A DNA stretch of 64,000 nucleotides, taken from NCBI RefSeq assembly GCF_000744705.1, contig NZ_JQML01000001.1, positions 3,606,017 through 3,670,016 on the forward strand, written 5' to 3'. Position 1 is the stretch's first letter. The number at the start of each line of letters is the position of its first letter. A model generated the notes under the pieces. That model was not told the origin of the DNA, ran no database searches, and saw nothing but the letters and a program-made list of their open reading frames with translations. The DNA is from Streptacidiphilus albus JL83. GTDB taxonomy: Bacteria > Actinomycetota > Actinomycetes > Streptomycetales > Streptomycetaceae. This document shows, one piece after another, positions 1-8,559 of this stretch. The position numbers were made by a program, and so were the translations under genes.

Positions 1-867
1 GTCGGCACCGACGCGGACGCCCTGTCGCTGTCGACCGCCGCGGACGCCTCGCAGAGCGACGTGATCCTCAACGGTGCTCAGTACAAGAGCCGTACGATCA
101 GCCAGTACGCGCCCTACGTCGAGTACCTGAACATCAACACCTCGCGGGTCAAGAACGTCAACGTTCGCAAGGCCATCGCGCTGGCGTTCCCGGACGCCGC
201 CATCCAGAAGCTCTACGGCGGCCCGTCGCAGCTGCAGATCGGCTCCACGCTGATCAGCCCCACCGTCGGTGGCTGGACCAACGCGGACCCGTTCAACAAG
301 ACGCAGAACCCGAACGGTGACCCGACCGCCGCCAAGGCGCTGCTCACCCAGGCCAACTCGGTCGGCTACAAGCTGGTCTACGCGTACGCCAACTCCCCGC
401 GCAACCAGAAGATCGCCGTGGAGCTCCAGCTCGCCCTGGACGCGGCCGGCTTCAACGTGGTGACCGAGCCGCTCGACAACACCTCGTACTACACCCTGAT
501 CGGCACCGTGCCGAACTCGTACGACATCTACCGCTCCGGCTGGGGCGCGGACTGGCCGGTCGCCTCGACCGTCGTTCCGAACCTGCTCGACGGCCGTCAG
601 ATCGGCAGCGGCGACCCGGACTACTCGCAGTACCTGAGCACGTCCACCGACGCCCAGATCGACACCATCAACAACAACCCGGACGTGGCCTCCGCTGCCA
701 AGCAGTGGAACACCCTGGCGCAGCAGGTCATCGCGAACGACGTGCCGCAGGTGCCGTTCGGCTTCGACAAGTTCCTGCAGATCTACGGCAGCGGCCTCGG
801 CGGTATCCGCTACAACCAGGTCATCGGTGCTGTCGACGCGAACAGCGTGTTCGTGTCCAACCCCTGA
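1..867 (+). CDS. Peptide ABC transporter substrate-binding lipoprotein, C-terminal part (cut by window edge)
   Basis: This is the C-terminal 288 residues of a family 5 extracellular solute-binding protein (SBP_bac_5, OppA/DppA/BldKB type); the reading frame is open from base 1 and the start lies off the left edge. Typical features are the hinge and lobe sequence with RKAIALAFP (the conserved 'R-A' helix) and the late SGWGADWP and YNQVIG regions. It would be a lipoprotein that captures oligopeptides outside the cell and hands them to the permease genes downstream. It is the first visible gene of a rightward operon with one permease and two ATPases. Because no second permease lies between it and the ATPases, the missing permease is probably upstream of this gene, which would be the bldKA-bldKB-bldKC-bldKD-bldKE order. 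That assignment is inference. Confidence 0.9.
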   Translation, partial: VGTDADALSLSTAADASQSDVILNGAQYKSRTISQYAPYVEYLNINTSRVKNVNVRKAIALAFPDAAIQKLYGGPSQLQIGSTLISPTVGGWTNADPFNKTQNPNGDPTAAKALLTQANSVGYKLVYAYANSPRNQKIAVELQLALDAAGFNVVTEPLDNTSYYTLIGTVPNSYDIYRSGWGADWPVASTVVPNLLDGRQIGSGDPDYSQYLSTSTDAQIDTINNNPDVASAAKQWNTLAQQVIANDVPQVPFGFDKFLQIYGSGLGGIRYNQVIGAVDANSVFVSNP

Positions 868-893
868 TGAGCTGATCGTCTAGCTCCACCCAG

Positions 894-925
894 CCGGGTC
901 CGCCCCCACCCCGGGGCGGACCCGG
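894..925 (+). terminator. Intergenic hairpin between binding-protein and permease genes
   Basis: A 13-bp perfect inverted repeat (894-906 pairs with 913-925, 6-base loop, GC-only apart from one T-A pair) lies 26 bases after the binding-protein stop. There is no T-run. In peptide transporter operons such hairpins usually act as partial terminators or 3'-end stabilisers, so that the binding protein is made in excess over the membrane parts. That role is inferred here. Confidence 0.55.
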
Positions 926-1003
926 CACCCGGGCGACACACGCCCATCCGCACTCCCCACGACTTGGCCGCCTGCGGCGCCCTCTCTCGGAAGAGCCCCA
1001 TCC

Positions 1004-1987
1004 ATGCTCCGATTCCTGACCCGCCGGGCGCTCGGCGCCATCGTCATCCTGATCTGCATCAGCATCATCACGTACATCGCCTTCTTCGCGATCGTGCCCG
1101 ACCCGGCGCGACTCTCCTGCGGGGCCAAGAACTGCACCCCGCAGATGCTGGAGCAGATCCGGATCAACCTCGGTTTCAACAAGTCGATCCCGGTCCAGTA
1201 CTGGGACTACATGCACGGCATCTTCTTCGGCCGCAACTTCCCCGCCTTCGGCCACTGCGTCGCCCCCTGCTTCGGCTACTCCTTCGCCGACCAGGAGCCG
1301 GTCTGGACGCTGATCAAGAGCGACTACCCGACCACCCTCACGCTGGCCGTCATGGGCGCGCTGATGTTCCTGGTCATCGGTGTCGGCCTGGGCATGATCT
1401 CGGCCTGGAAGCCGGGCTCGACCTTCGACCGCATCGCCAGCTCGCTCTCGCTGATCGGTCAGTCCACCCAGATCTACTTCATCGGCCCGCTGCTGATCGT
1501 GCTCTTCGTGGTCGACCTCGGCTGGCTGAGCCGCGGCTCGGACCCCACCTGGTCCACCAACCCGATCGGTTCCATCACCGGGATGCTGCTGCCGGCCTTC
1601 ACCATGTCGGTCATCTTCTGGTCGAACTACAGCCGCCAGGTCCGCTCGCTGATGCTGGAGCAGCTCTCCGAGGACCACATCCGGGCCGCCCGCGCCAAGG
1701 GCATGTCGAAGACCTACGTCTTCATGCGCTACGCCCTCCGCGGTGCCATGGGCCCGATCGTCACCATCTTCGGCATCGACCTGGGCGCGGTCTTCGGCGG
1801 CGCGATCATCACCGAGTACACCTTCAGCCTCCACGGCCTGGGTACCCTGGCTGTGTCGTCGGTGAACGCCTCCGACCTCCCCATGGAGATGGGCGTCATG
1901 CTCTTCAGCGCCGCCTCCATCGTCATCTTCAACGTGATCGTCGACGCCTCGTACGCTCTCATCGACCCCCGGATCCGGCTCGCGTGA
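1004..1987 (+). CDS. Peptide ABC transporter permease (DppB/OppB/BldKC type)
   Basis: The 327-residue membrane protein starts with a strong membrane segment (residues about 9-30) and has the family's large periplasmic loop (about 35-105, with several cysteines). Further hydrophobic segments follow, and the cytoplasmic EAA loop contacting the ATPases is seen as EDHIRAARAKGMSK near residue 224. It forms half of the channel of an oligopeptide importer. It sits 136 bases after the binding protein and 52 bases before the first ATPase. The cysteine-rich loop (CGAKNC, then HCVAPCF) is a little unusual and could form disulfides outside the membrane. The partner permease is not in the window. Confidence 0.93.
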   Translation: MLRFLTRRALGAIVILICISIITYIAFFAIVPDPARLSCGAKNCTPQMLEQIRINLGFNKSIPVQYWDYMHGIFFGRNFPAFGHCVAPCFGYSFADQEPVWTLIKSDYPTTLTLAVMGALMFLVIGVGLGMISAWKPGSTFDRIASSLSLIGQSTQIYFIGPLLIVLFVVDLGWLSRGSDPTWSTNPIGSITGMLLPAFTMSVIFWSNYSRQVRSLMLEQLSEDHIRAARAKGMSKTYVFMRYALRGAMGPIVTIFGIDLGAVFGGAIITEYTFSLHGLGTLAVSSVNASDLPMEMGVMLFSAASIVIFNVIVDASYALIDPRIRLA

Positions 1988-2039
1988 GCACCGACCGTAC
2001 TGTTGCCGTTCCGTGCACCGCACCCCAGGAGAACCGCCC

Positions 2040-3107
2040 GTGACCACCCTTGCCAAGCCCGAGGCCGACCCCGTGCCGAGCAACGGGGACGCCTTCCTCT
2101 CCGTCCGTGACCTGAAGGTCCAGTTCGCCACCGAGGACGGTGTCGTCAACGCCGTCAACGGTCTCTCCTTCGACCTGGAACGCGGCCAGACCCTCGGTAT
2201 CGTCGGCGAGTCCGGTTCGGGCAAGTCGGTGACCAACCTGACCATCCTGGGCCTCCACAACATGCGGAAGACCACGGTCTCGGGCGACATCCTGCTCGAC
2301 GGTGAGCAGCTCGTCGGCGCCTCCGACCACGAGCTGTCCAAGCTGCGCGGCAACAAGATGGCCATGGTCTTCCAGGACTCGCTGGCCGCGCTGTCGCCGT
2401 ACTACACGGTCGGCCGGCAGATCGCCGAACCCTTCATGAAGCACACCGGCGCCAACAAGCGCGAGGCGCACGACCGCGCCGTGGAGATGCTGGAACGGGT
2501 CGGGATCCCGCAGGCGAAGACCCGGGCCAACGACTACCCGCACCACTTCTCCGGCGGTATGCGCCAGCGCGCCATGATCGCCATGGCGCTGGTGAACGAC
2601 CCGCAACTGCTGATCGCGGACGAGCCGACGACCGCCCTGGACGTCACCGTCCAGGCGCAGATCCTCGACCTGCTCAAGGACCTCCAGCAGCAGACCGGCA
2701 CCGCCATCATCTTCATCACCCACGACCTCGGCGTGATCGCCAACGTCGCGGACGAGGTGCTGGTGATGTACGCCGGGCGCTGCGTGGAGAAGGGGACGAT
2801 GCGGCAGATACTGAAGGAGTCGCAGCACCCCTACGGCTGGGGCCTGCTGAGCTCCATCCCGCACCTGAGCGCCGACGTCGACGTGCCGCTGATGCCCATC
2901 CCCGGCTCCCCGCCGTCGCTGCTCAACCCCCCGTCCGGTTGCGCCTTCCACCCGCGCTGCGCGTTCCGCGACCAGGTGCCGGACGACCGCTGCGTCACCG
3001 ACCGACCGGTGCTCGACCTGGCCAACGGTCACTTCTCTGCCTGCCACCTCACCCCCGCGCAGAAGCAGTCCATCTTCACCGAGCAGATCCAGCCGCGGCT
3101 CGGCTGA
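2040..3107 (+). CDS. Peptide ABC transporter ATP-binding protein (DppD/OppD type)
   Basis: A 355-residue ATPase with Walker [10 protein letters not shown]-loop VFQDS, ABC signature FSGGMRQR, Walker B LLIADEP and H-loop THD. The C-terminal oligopeptide-transporter extension carries four cysteines (CAFHPRC, then C, then ACHL); related DppD/OppD proteins bind an iron-sulfur cluster at such a site. The GTG start at 2040 is chosen because CCAGGAGAA lies just upstream; an in-frame ATG at 2013 precedes this ribosome-binding site and is less likely. It powers peptide uptake with the next gene, 21 bases downstream. Confidence 0.93.
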   Translation: MTTLAKPEADPVPSNGDAFLSVRDLKVQFATEDGVVNAVNGLSFDLERGQTLGIVGESGSGKSVTNLTILGLHNMRKTTVSGDILLDGEQLVGASDHELSKLRGNKMAMVFQDSLAALSPYYTVGRQIAEPFMKHTGANKREAHDRAVEMLERVGIPQAKTRANDYPHHFSGGMRQRAMIAMALVNDPQLLIADEPTTALDVTVQAQILDLLKDLQQQTGTAIIFITHDLGVIANVADEVLVMYAGRCVEKGTMRQILKESQHPYGWGLLSSIPHLSADVDVPLMPIPGSPPSLLNPPSGCAFHPRCAFRDQVPDDRCVTDRPVLDLANGHFSACHLTPAQKQSIFTEQIQPRLG

Positions 3108-3128
3108 TCAGGAGTCAAGGTAACAACG

Positions 3129-4259
3129 ATGAGTGAGCAGCAGACCGTGGCAGAAGACGCCACCACCCCCGCCGCGAAGGTCCCGGCCCCGCGCACCGGA
3201 GAACCCCTGCTTGAGGTCAAGGGGCTCACCAAGCACTTCCCGGTGACCGCCGGCTTCCTGTTCAAGCGCACCGTCGGTGCCGTGCAGGCCGTCGACGGGG
3301 TGGACTTCGACATCCACGCCGGTGAGGCCCTCGGCATGGTGGGCGAGTCGGGTTGCGGCAAGTCCACGACCGGACGCCTGGTGACCCGCCTGCTGGAGCC
3401 CACCGGCGGCCGGATCAGCTACAACGGCGTCGACATCACCCATGCCAACCGCAAGCAGCTGGCGCCGATCCGGTCCGAGATCCAGATGATCTTCCAGGAC
3501 CCGTACGCCTCGCTGAACCCGCGGCACACGGTGGGCACGATCGTGGCCGGCCCGATGGAGATCAACAACGTCAACCCGCCCGGTGGCCGCGAGGCCCGGG
3601 TGAAGGAACTGCTGGAGATCGTCGGGCTCAACCCGGAGCACTACAACCGCTTCCCGCACGAGTTCTCGGGCGGCCAGCGGCAGCGCATCGGTGTCGCCCG
3701 CGCCCTGGGCCTCAGCCCCAAGCTGATCGTCGCGGACGAGCCGGTCTCGGCGCTGGACGTGTCGATCCAGGCGCAGGTCGTGAACCTGCTCCAGCAGCTC
3801 CAGCGCGACATGGGGATCTCCTTCCTCTTCATCGCCCACGACCTGTCGATCGTGCGTCACTTCTCGCAGCGGGTCGCGGTGATGTACCTGGGCAAGGTCG
3901 TGGAGATCGCGGACCGCGACTCGCTCTACGGCAGCCCGCGCCACCCGTACACCCACGCCCTGCTGTCGGCGGCCCCCGAGGCCGACCCGGACCAGGTGGG
4001 CCGGGAGCGGATCCGGCTGGAGGGCGACGTCCCCTCGCCGATCGCCCCGCCGAGCGGCTGCCGCTTCCGCACCCGTTGCTGGAAGGCCCAGGAGAAGTGC
4101 GCGACCGAGGAGCCGCCGCTGATCCAGCTCTCCGGCAACAAGGCCGGCCACCTCACGGCCTGCCACTTCCCGGAGGACGGCGCGACCGTGCACGAGACGC
4201 CCAAGGAGATCATCCTCGACCCGGCGCTCGCCGCCATCGAGGGCGACGACAAGAAGTAG
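3129..4259 (+). CDS. Peptide ABC transporter ATP-binding protein (DppF/OppF type)
   Basis: A 376-residue ATPase with Walker [10 protein letters not shown], signature FSGGQRQR, Walker B LIVADEP and the OppF C-terminal extension with clustered cysteines ([14 protein letters not shown] and a later C). It is the last gene of the rightward transporter operon and pairs with the DppD-like subunit to form the nucleotide-binding dimer. A ribosome-binding site (AGGAG and then AAGG) precedes the ATG. Compared with its convergent neighbour (4435-5487) it shares nearly the same C-terminal cysteine motif, so the two are paralogs serving two different importers. Confidence 0.93.
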   Translation: MSEQQTVAEDATTPAAKVPAPRTGEPLLEVKGLTKHFPVTAGFLFKRTVGAVQAVDGVDFDIHAGEALGMVGESGCGKSTTGRLVTRLLEPTGGRISYNGVDITHANRKQLAPIRSEIQMIFQDPYASLNPRHTVGTIVAGPMEINNVNPPGGREARVKELLEIVGLNPEHYNRFPHEFSGGQRQRIGVARALGLSPKLIVADEPVSALDVSIQAQVVNLLQQLQRDMGISFLFIAHDLSIVRHFSQRVAVMYLGKVVEIADRDSLYGSPRHPYTHALLSAAPEADPDQVGRERIRLEGDVPSPIAPPSGCRFRTRCWKAQEKCATEEPPLIQLSGNKAGHLTACHFPEDGATVHETPKEIILDPALAAIEGDDKK

Positions 4260-4265
4260 TCCCGC

Positions 4266-4310
4266 ACGACGGAGGCCCCGACCGCAGCAGCCGGTCGGGG
4301 CCTCCGTCGT
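4266..4310 (+). terminator. Strong hairpin ending the rightward transporter operon
   Basis: An 18-bp perfect stem (4266-4283 with 4293-4310) with a 9-base loop begins 7 bases after the stop codon at 4259. There is no long T-run, which is usual for Streptomyces terminators. Confidence 0.85.
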
Positions 4311-4381
4311 TCCCGGCCACCGGGCCTCCGGACCTCCGGCACCGGCCCTCCGGCACCGGGCCGTACGGCGTCCGGGAACGG

Positions 4382-4421
4382 CGCAGGGCCCGCACCCCCG
4401 GTGAAAGGTGCGGGCCCTGCG
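4382..4421 (-). terminator. Strong hairpin ending the leftward transporter operon
   Basis: A 15-bp perfect stem (4382-4396 with 4407-4421, 10-base loop) lies 13 bases beyond the stop codon of the leftward operon (4435). Together with the hairpin at 4266-4310 it insulates two convergent operons. Confidence 0.85.
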
Positions 4422-4434
4422 TAGCGGGACTGCG

Positions 4435-5487
4435 TCAGCTCGCGCCGACGATGTCCACGTCCTCGGCGAAGTGACAGGCCGAAGGGTGCGCGGCCGGGGT
4501 GTCCTGGCCGCGGAAGACCTCGGGGATCGCCAGCAGCGGCTCCTCGACCGCGCACTTCTCCTGGGCCTTCCAGCAGCGGGTGCGGAAGCGGCAGCCCGAC
4601 GGCGGGTTGGCCGGCGAGGGGATGTCGCCGGAGAGGATGATCCGCTGGCGCCCCTCGCGCCCCGACGGGTCGGGGACCGGCACGGCCGAGAGCAGCGCCT
4701 GGGTGTAGGGGTGCGTGGGGTGCTCGTAGATCTGCTCGTCGGTGCCGATCTCGACCATCTTGCCGAGGTACATCACGCCGACGCGGTCGGAGATGTGCCG
4801 GACGATGGAGAGGTCGTGCGCGATGAACATGTACGACAGGTTGAACTCGCTCTGCAGCCCGGCCAGCAGGTTGATCACCTGGGCCTGGACCGAGACGTCC
4901 AGGGCCGACACCGGCTCGTCGCAGATGATGATCTCGGGCTTGAGCGCCAGGCCGCGGGCGATGCCGATGCGCTGGCGCTGTCCGCCGGAGAACTGGTGCG
5001 GGTAGCGGTTGATGTACTCGGGGTTGAGCCCGACCACGTCCAGCAGGTCCTGCACGGCCTTGCGGCGGTCGCCCCTGGGCGCCACCTCGGGGTGGATCTG
5101 GTACGGCTCGCCGATGATGTCGCCCACGGTCATCCGGGGGTTCAGCGAGGTGTACGGGTCCTGGAAGACCATCTGGATGTTGCGGCGGATCTCCTTGAGC
5201 GCCCTGCCGGACACCTTGGAGATGTCCTCGCCCTTGAACAGCACCTGCCCCGCGGTGGCCCGCTCCAGGTTCATCAGCACCTTGGCCAGCGTCGACTTGC
5301 CGCATCCTGACTCGCCGACGATGCCCAGGGTCTCACCCTGGTGCAGGTCGAAGCTGATGCCGTCGACGGCCTTGACCGCGCCGACCGTCTTCTTGAAGAC
5401 GATGCCCTGCGTGAGCGGGAAGTGCATCTCCAGGTCGCGGACCTGGAGCAGCGGCTCGCCCTTCCGGATCGTGGCTGCCTCAGCCAT
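4435..5487 (-). CDS. Peptide ABC transporter ATP-binding protein (DppF/OppF type), second system
   Basis: A 350-residue ATPase with Walker [10 protein letters not shown], signature FSGGQRQR, Walker B IIICDEP, H-loop IAHD and the cysteine-bearing OppF C-terminal extension ([14 protein letters not shown]). It is the last gene of a complete leftward five-gene operon: binding protein, two permeases, DppD-like and DppF-like ATPases. Its ATG overlaps the end of the preceding ATPase gene by 8 bases, which suggests translational coupling. It energises import of peptides or similar solutes. Confidence 0.93.
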   Translation of the reverse strand: MAEAATIRKGEPLLQVRDLEMHFPLTQGIVFKKTVGAVKAVDGISFDLHQGETLGIVGESGCGKSTLAKVLMNLERATAGQVLFKGEDISKVSGRALKEIRRNIQMVFQDPYTSLNPRMTVGDIIGEPYQIHPEVAPRGDRRKAVQDLLDVVGLNPEYINRYPHQFSGGQRQRIGIARGLALKPEIIICDEPVSALDVSVQAQVINLLAGLQSEFNLSYMFIAHDLSIVRHISDRVGVMYLGKMVEIGTDEQIYEHPTHPYTQALLSAVPVPDPSGREGRQRIILSGDIPSPANPPSGCRFRTRCWKAQEKCAVEEPLLAIPEVFRGQDTPAAHPSACHFAEDVDIVGAS

Positions 5488-6526
5488 GGAGGGTCTCCTT
5501 CCAGAAGTGGCAGGCGCTGCCGCGGCCCTCGAGCTCGGCGCCGTCCTCCTCGGTGACCGCGAACAGCGGCGGCACCTCGGTGCGGCAGATCTCCTGGGCC
5601 ATCGGGCAGCGCGGGTTGAAGGCGCAGCCCGCGGGGATACGCAGCAGGTTCGGCGGCAGGCCCTTGATCGCGTAGAGCTCCTGGCCCTTCTGGTCCAGCC
5701 GCGGGATCGACTGCAGCAGCCCCTTGGTGTAGGGGTGCGAGGGGCGCGAGTAGAGCTCGTGCACCGGGGCGGTCTCGACGATCCGGCCCGCGTACATGAC
5801 CGCGATCTTGTCCGCGACGTCGGCGACCACGCCGAGGTCGTGGGTGATCAGGATCAGGCCCATGTTGTACTCGCGCTGGAGGTCCGCCAGCAGCTCCATC
5901 ACCTGGGCCTGGACGGTGACGTCCAGGGCGGTGGTGGGCTCGTCCGCGATGATCAGGTCGGGCTCCAGGGCCAGCGCCATCGCGATCATGACGCGCTGGC
6001 GCATACCGCCGGAGAACTGGTGCGGGTACTGGTTGACCCGCTCCTTGGCCCCGGGGATGCCGACCTTCTCCATCAGCTCGACGGCCTTGAGCTTGGCGTC
6101 CTTCCGGCTGGTGCCCTTGTGCGTCCGGTACATCTCGCCGAGCTGGTAGCCGACGGTCAGCACCGGGTTGAGCGAGGACAGCGCGTCCTGGAAGACCATC
6201 GCCATCTGCGCGCCGCGGATCTTGCGGCGCTCCTCGTTGCCGAGCTTGAGCAGGTCGCGGCCCTTGAAGATGATCTCGCCACCGGTGACGAACCCGGGCG
6301 GGCTGTCCAGGATGCCCATGACGGCCTGCGAGGAGACCGACTTGCCGGAGCCGGACTCGCCCAGGATGGCGAGGGTCTCGCCGGCCCGGACGCTGTAGTC
6401 GACGCCGTTGACGGCCTTGGCCACGCCGTCGCGGGTGCGGAACTCGACCTGCAGGTCACGGACCTGCAGCAGGGGTGCCTCGTCCGTGTCCGCGGTGCGG
6501 TTGCGAGCTGATACTGCGGTACTCAC
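5480..6526 (-). CDS. Peptide ABC transporter ATP-binding protein (DppD/OppD type), second system
   Basis: A 348-residue ATPase starting at GTG with an AGAGAGG ribosome-binding site. It shows Walker A GESGSGKS, signature FSGGMRQR, Walker B LIIADEP, H-loop THD and the C-terminal cysteine set (CAFNPRCPMAQEIC, later C). It is the partner of the DppF-like subunit encoded just downstream with an 8-base overlap, and lies 12 bases after the second permease gene. Confidence 0.93.
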   Translation of the reverse strand: MSTAVSARNRTADTDEAPLLQVRDLQVEFRTRDGVAKAVNGVDYSVRAGETLAILGESGSGKSVSSQAVMGILDSPPGFVTGGEIIFKGRDLLKLGNEERRKIRGAQMAMVFQDALSSLNPVLTVGYQLGEMYRTHKGTSRKDAKLKAVELMEKVGIPGAKERVNQYPHQFSGGMRQRVMIAMALALEPDLIIADEPTTALDVTVQAQVMELLADLQREYNMGLILITHDLGVVADVADKIAVMYAGRIVETAPVHELYSRPSHPYTKGLLQSIPRLDQKGQELYAIKGLPPNLLRIPAGCAFNPRCPMAQEICRTEVPPLFAVTEEDGAELEGRGSACHFWKETLHG

Positions 6527-6538
6527 GTTCTACCTCTC

Positions 6539-7567
6539 TCAGCGCAGCTTGGGGTCGAGGGCTTCGCGCACCGCTTCGCCGAGCATGATGAACGCGAGGA
6601 CGGTGATGCTCAGCGCTGCCGCCGGGTAGAACAGCATGTGCGGAGCGTTGCGGAACGACGTGGCGGCGTTGGAGATGTCGATACCCCAGGAGACCGCCGG
6701 GGGCTTCAGGCCGACACCGAGGAAGCTCAGCGTCGCCTCCAGCGAGATGTACGCGCCGAGGGAGATGGTGGCGACCACGATGACCGGCGCGACCGCGTTG
6801 GGCACGATGTGGCGCAGCATCAGCCGACGGCTGCCGGCGCCGAGCGCGCGGGCCGCGGTGACGTAGTCCTGCTGCTTGGCGGTGACCACCGCGCCGCGCG
6901 AGATACGCGCGACCTGCGGCCAGCCGAACACGGTCAGGAAGCCGACCACGATCCAGATGGACTGGCTGGTGAAGGCCGACAGCACCACGATGCCGCCGAG
7001 CAGCAGCGGGATGCCGAAGAAGATGTCGGTGATCCGGGAGAGGATCGCGTCCAGCCAGCCGCCGTAGAAGCCGGCCAGTCCGCCGAGGACGCTGCCCAGC
7101 AGGGTGGTGCCGAGGGTGGCGAAGACGCCGATGGTCAGCGAGTCACGGGTGCCGTGGACGACCCGGGAGTAGACGTCGCAGCCCTGGGTGTCGAAGCCGA
7201 AGGGGTGCCCGGGGGCCGACCCCAGCTGCGAGTTGGCCGCGGTGCAGTCCAGCGGGTTCACCGAGGTGAACAGGCCGGGCGCGAGCGCCATGACCACCAG
7301 CAGCGCGATGATCGCCACCGAGATCCAGAAGATCCAGCTGGTCCGCAGGTCCCGCCAGGCGTCCTGCCAGAGGCTGCGGGCCTTCTCGCGGTCCGTCACC
7401 CTGGGTTCCGGGGAGGACATGTGCGGCGTACCGCTCAGCACCTCCTCGCTCACCAGGTCGTGCGCCTCCATGGCGCCCGGGCCGAGGCCCGAGTCGCCGC
7501 TCGGGAACGCGCTGGACAGCTCGTTGCCGCCGGGGTGCTCGGGGTGGATCGAGTTCGGGTCAGACAT
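6539..7567 (-). CDS. Peptide ABC transporter permease (DppC/OppC type), second system
   Basis: A 342-residue permease with a long hydrophilic N-terminal tail (about 85 residues, rich in Ser/Gly/Glu), one membrane segment near residues 93-115, then the periplasmic loop and five further segments. The EAA loop reads QDYVTAARALGAG. The OppC N-terminal domain and BPD_transp_1 domain are both evident. It overlaps the upstream DppB-like gene by 8 bases and forms the second half of the channel. Confidence 0.92.
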   Translation of the reverse strand: MSDPNSIHPEHPGGNELSSAFPSGDSGLGPGAMEAHDLVSEEVLSGTPHMSSPEPRVTDREKARSLWQDAWRDLRTSWIFWISVAIIALLVVMALAPGLFTSVNPLDCTAANSQLGSAPGHPFGFDTQGCDVYSRVVHGTRDSLTIGVFATLGTTLLGSVLGGLAGFYGGWLDAILSRITDIFFGIPLLLGGIVVLSAFTSQSIWIVVGFLTVFGWPQVARISRGAVVTAKQQDYVTAARALGAGSRRLMLRHIVPNAVAPVIVVATISLGAYISLEATLSFLGVGLKPPAVSWGIDISNAATSFRNAPHMLFYPAAALSITVLAFIMLGEAVREALDPKLR

Positions 7568-8483
7568 AACGAATCCTCGGGTCCAGGACCGCGTACAGCA
7601 GGTCGACGAGCAGGTTTGCCGCCAGGTAGACGACCACCAGCACCGTCACGAAGCCGACGACCGTGGCGGTGTTCTGCTGCTGGATGCCCTGGTAGAGGTA
7701 GTAGCCGACACCCTGGATGTTGAAGATGTTCTCGGTGACGATGGCGCCACCCATCAGGGCGCCGAGGTCGGTGCCGAGGAAGGTGACCACCGGGATCAGC
7801 GAGTTGCGCAGCAGGTGGTTGACCACGACCCGGCGGCGGGGCAGGCCCTTCGCGGTGGCCGTGCGCACGTAGTCGGCGCGGACGTTCTCGGCCACGGTGG
7901 AGCGGGTCAGCCGCGCCACGTAGGCCAGTGACGTGGAGGCCAGCACGATGCCCGGGACGATCAGCGAGCCCCAGGGGGCGCCGTAGCCCACCGAGGGGCT
8001 GATGATCCCCCACTTGACGCCGAGGAAGTACTGCAGCAGGAAGCCGATGACCAGGACCGGGACCGAGATCACGATCAGGGTGAACACCAGCACCAGCGTG
8101 TCGACGATCTTGCCTCGCTGGAGGCCGCTGACGACACCCAGCAGGATGCCGAAGACCAGCTCGATCGAGAACGCGACGGTGGTCAGCTTCAGCGTGGTCG
8201 GGAAGGCCTGGCCCATCAGCTGGGTGACCGGGGTGCCGTTGAACGAGGTACCGAAGTCCAACCGGAACACGCCGGACATGTAGTGCAGGTACTGCACGAT
8301 CAGCGGACGGTCCAGCCACAGCTGGTGCCGGATCTGGTTCGCGACGGCGGGGTCCGGGGCCTTGCCCTGGAAGAACGCCGCGACCGGGTCACCGAGGCTG
8401 TAGACCATGATGAAGATCAAGAAAGTGGTCCCGATGAAAACCGGGATCATCTGGAGCAGGCGTCGAATGACGTAGCGCCCCAT
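7560..8483 (-). CDS. Peptide ABC transporter permease (DppB/OppB type), second system
   Basis: A 307-residue permease with six predicted membrane segments and the EAA loop VRADYVRTATAKGLPR. A GGAGG ribosome-binding site sits 5 bases before the ATG. It follows the binding-protein gene with a 76-base gap and overlaps the DppC-like gene. The membrane insertion begins at once (MGRYVIRRLLQMIPVFIG), as usual for this family. Confidence 0.93.
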   Translation of the reverse strand: MGRYVIRRLLQMIPVFIGTTFLIFIMVYSLGDPVAAFFQGKAPDPAVANQIRHQLWLDRPLIVQYLHYMSGVFRLDFGTSFNGTPVTQLMGQAFPTTLKLTTVAFSIELVFGILLGVVSGLQRGKIVDTLVLVFTLIVISVPVLVIGFLLQYFLGVKWGIISPSVGYGAPWGSLIVPGIVLASTSLAYVARLTRSTVAENVRADYVRTATAKGLPRRRVVVNHLLRNSLIPVVTFLGTDLGALMGGAIVTENIFNIQGVGYYLYQGIQQQNTATVVGFVTVLVVVYLAANLLVDLLYAVLDPRIRYV

Positions 8484-8559
8484 GTGGCCTCCTGGAGTGA
8501 AGACGGCCGGCAGTCGGGAGCGTATGTCGCGACTGCCGGCCGCCTAACGAACAGACGTA

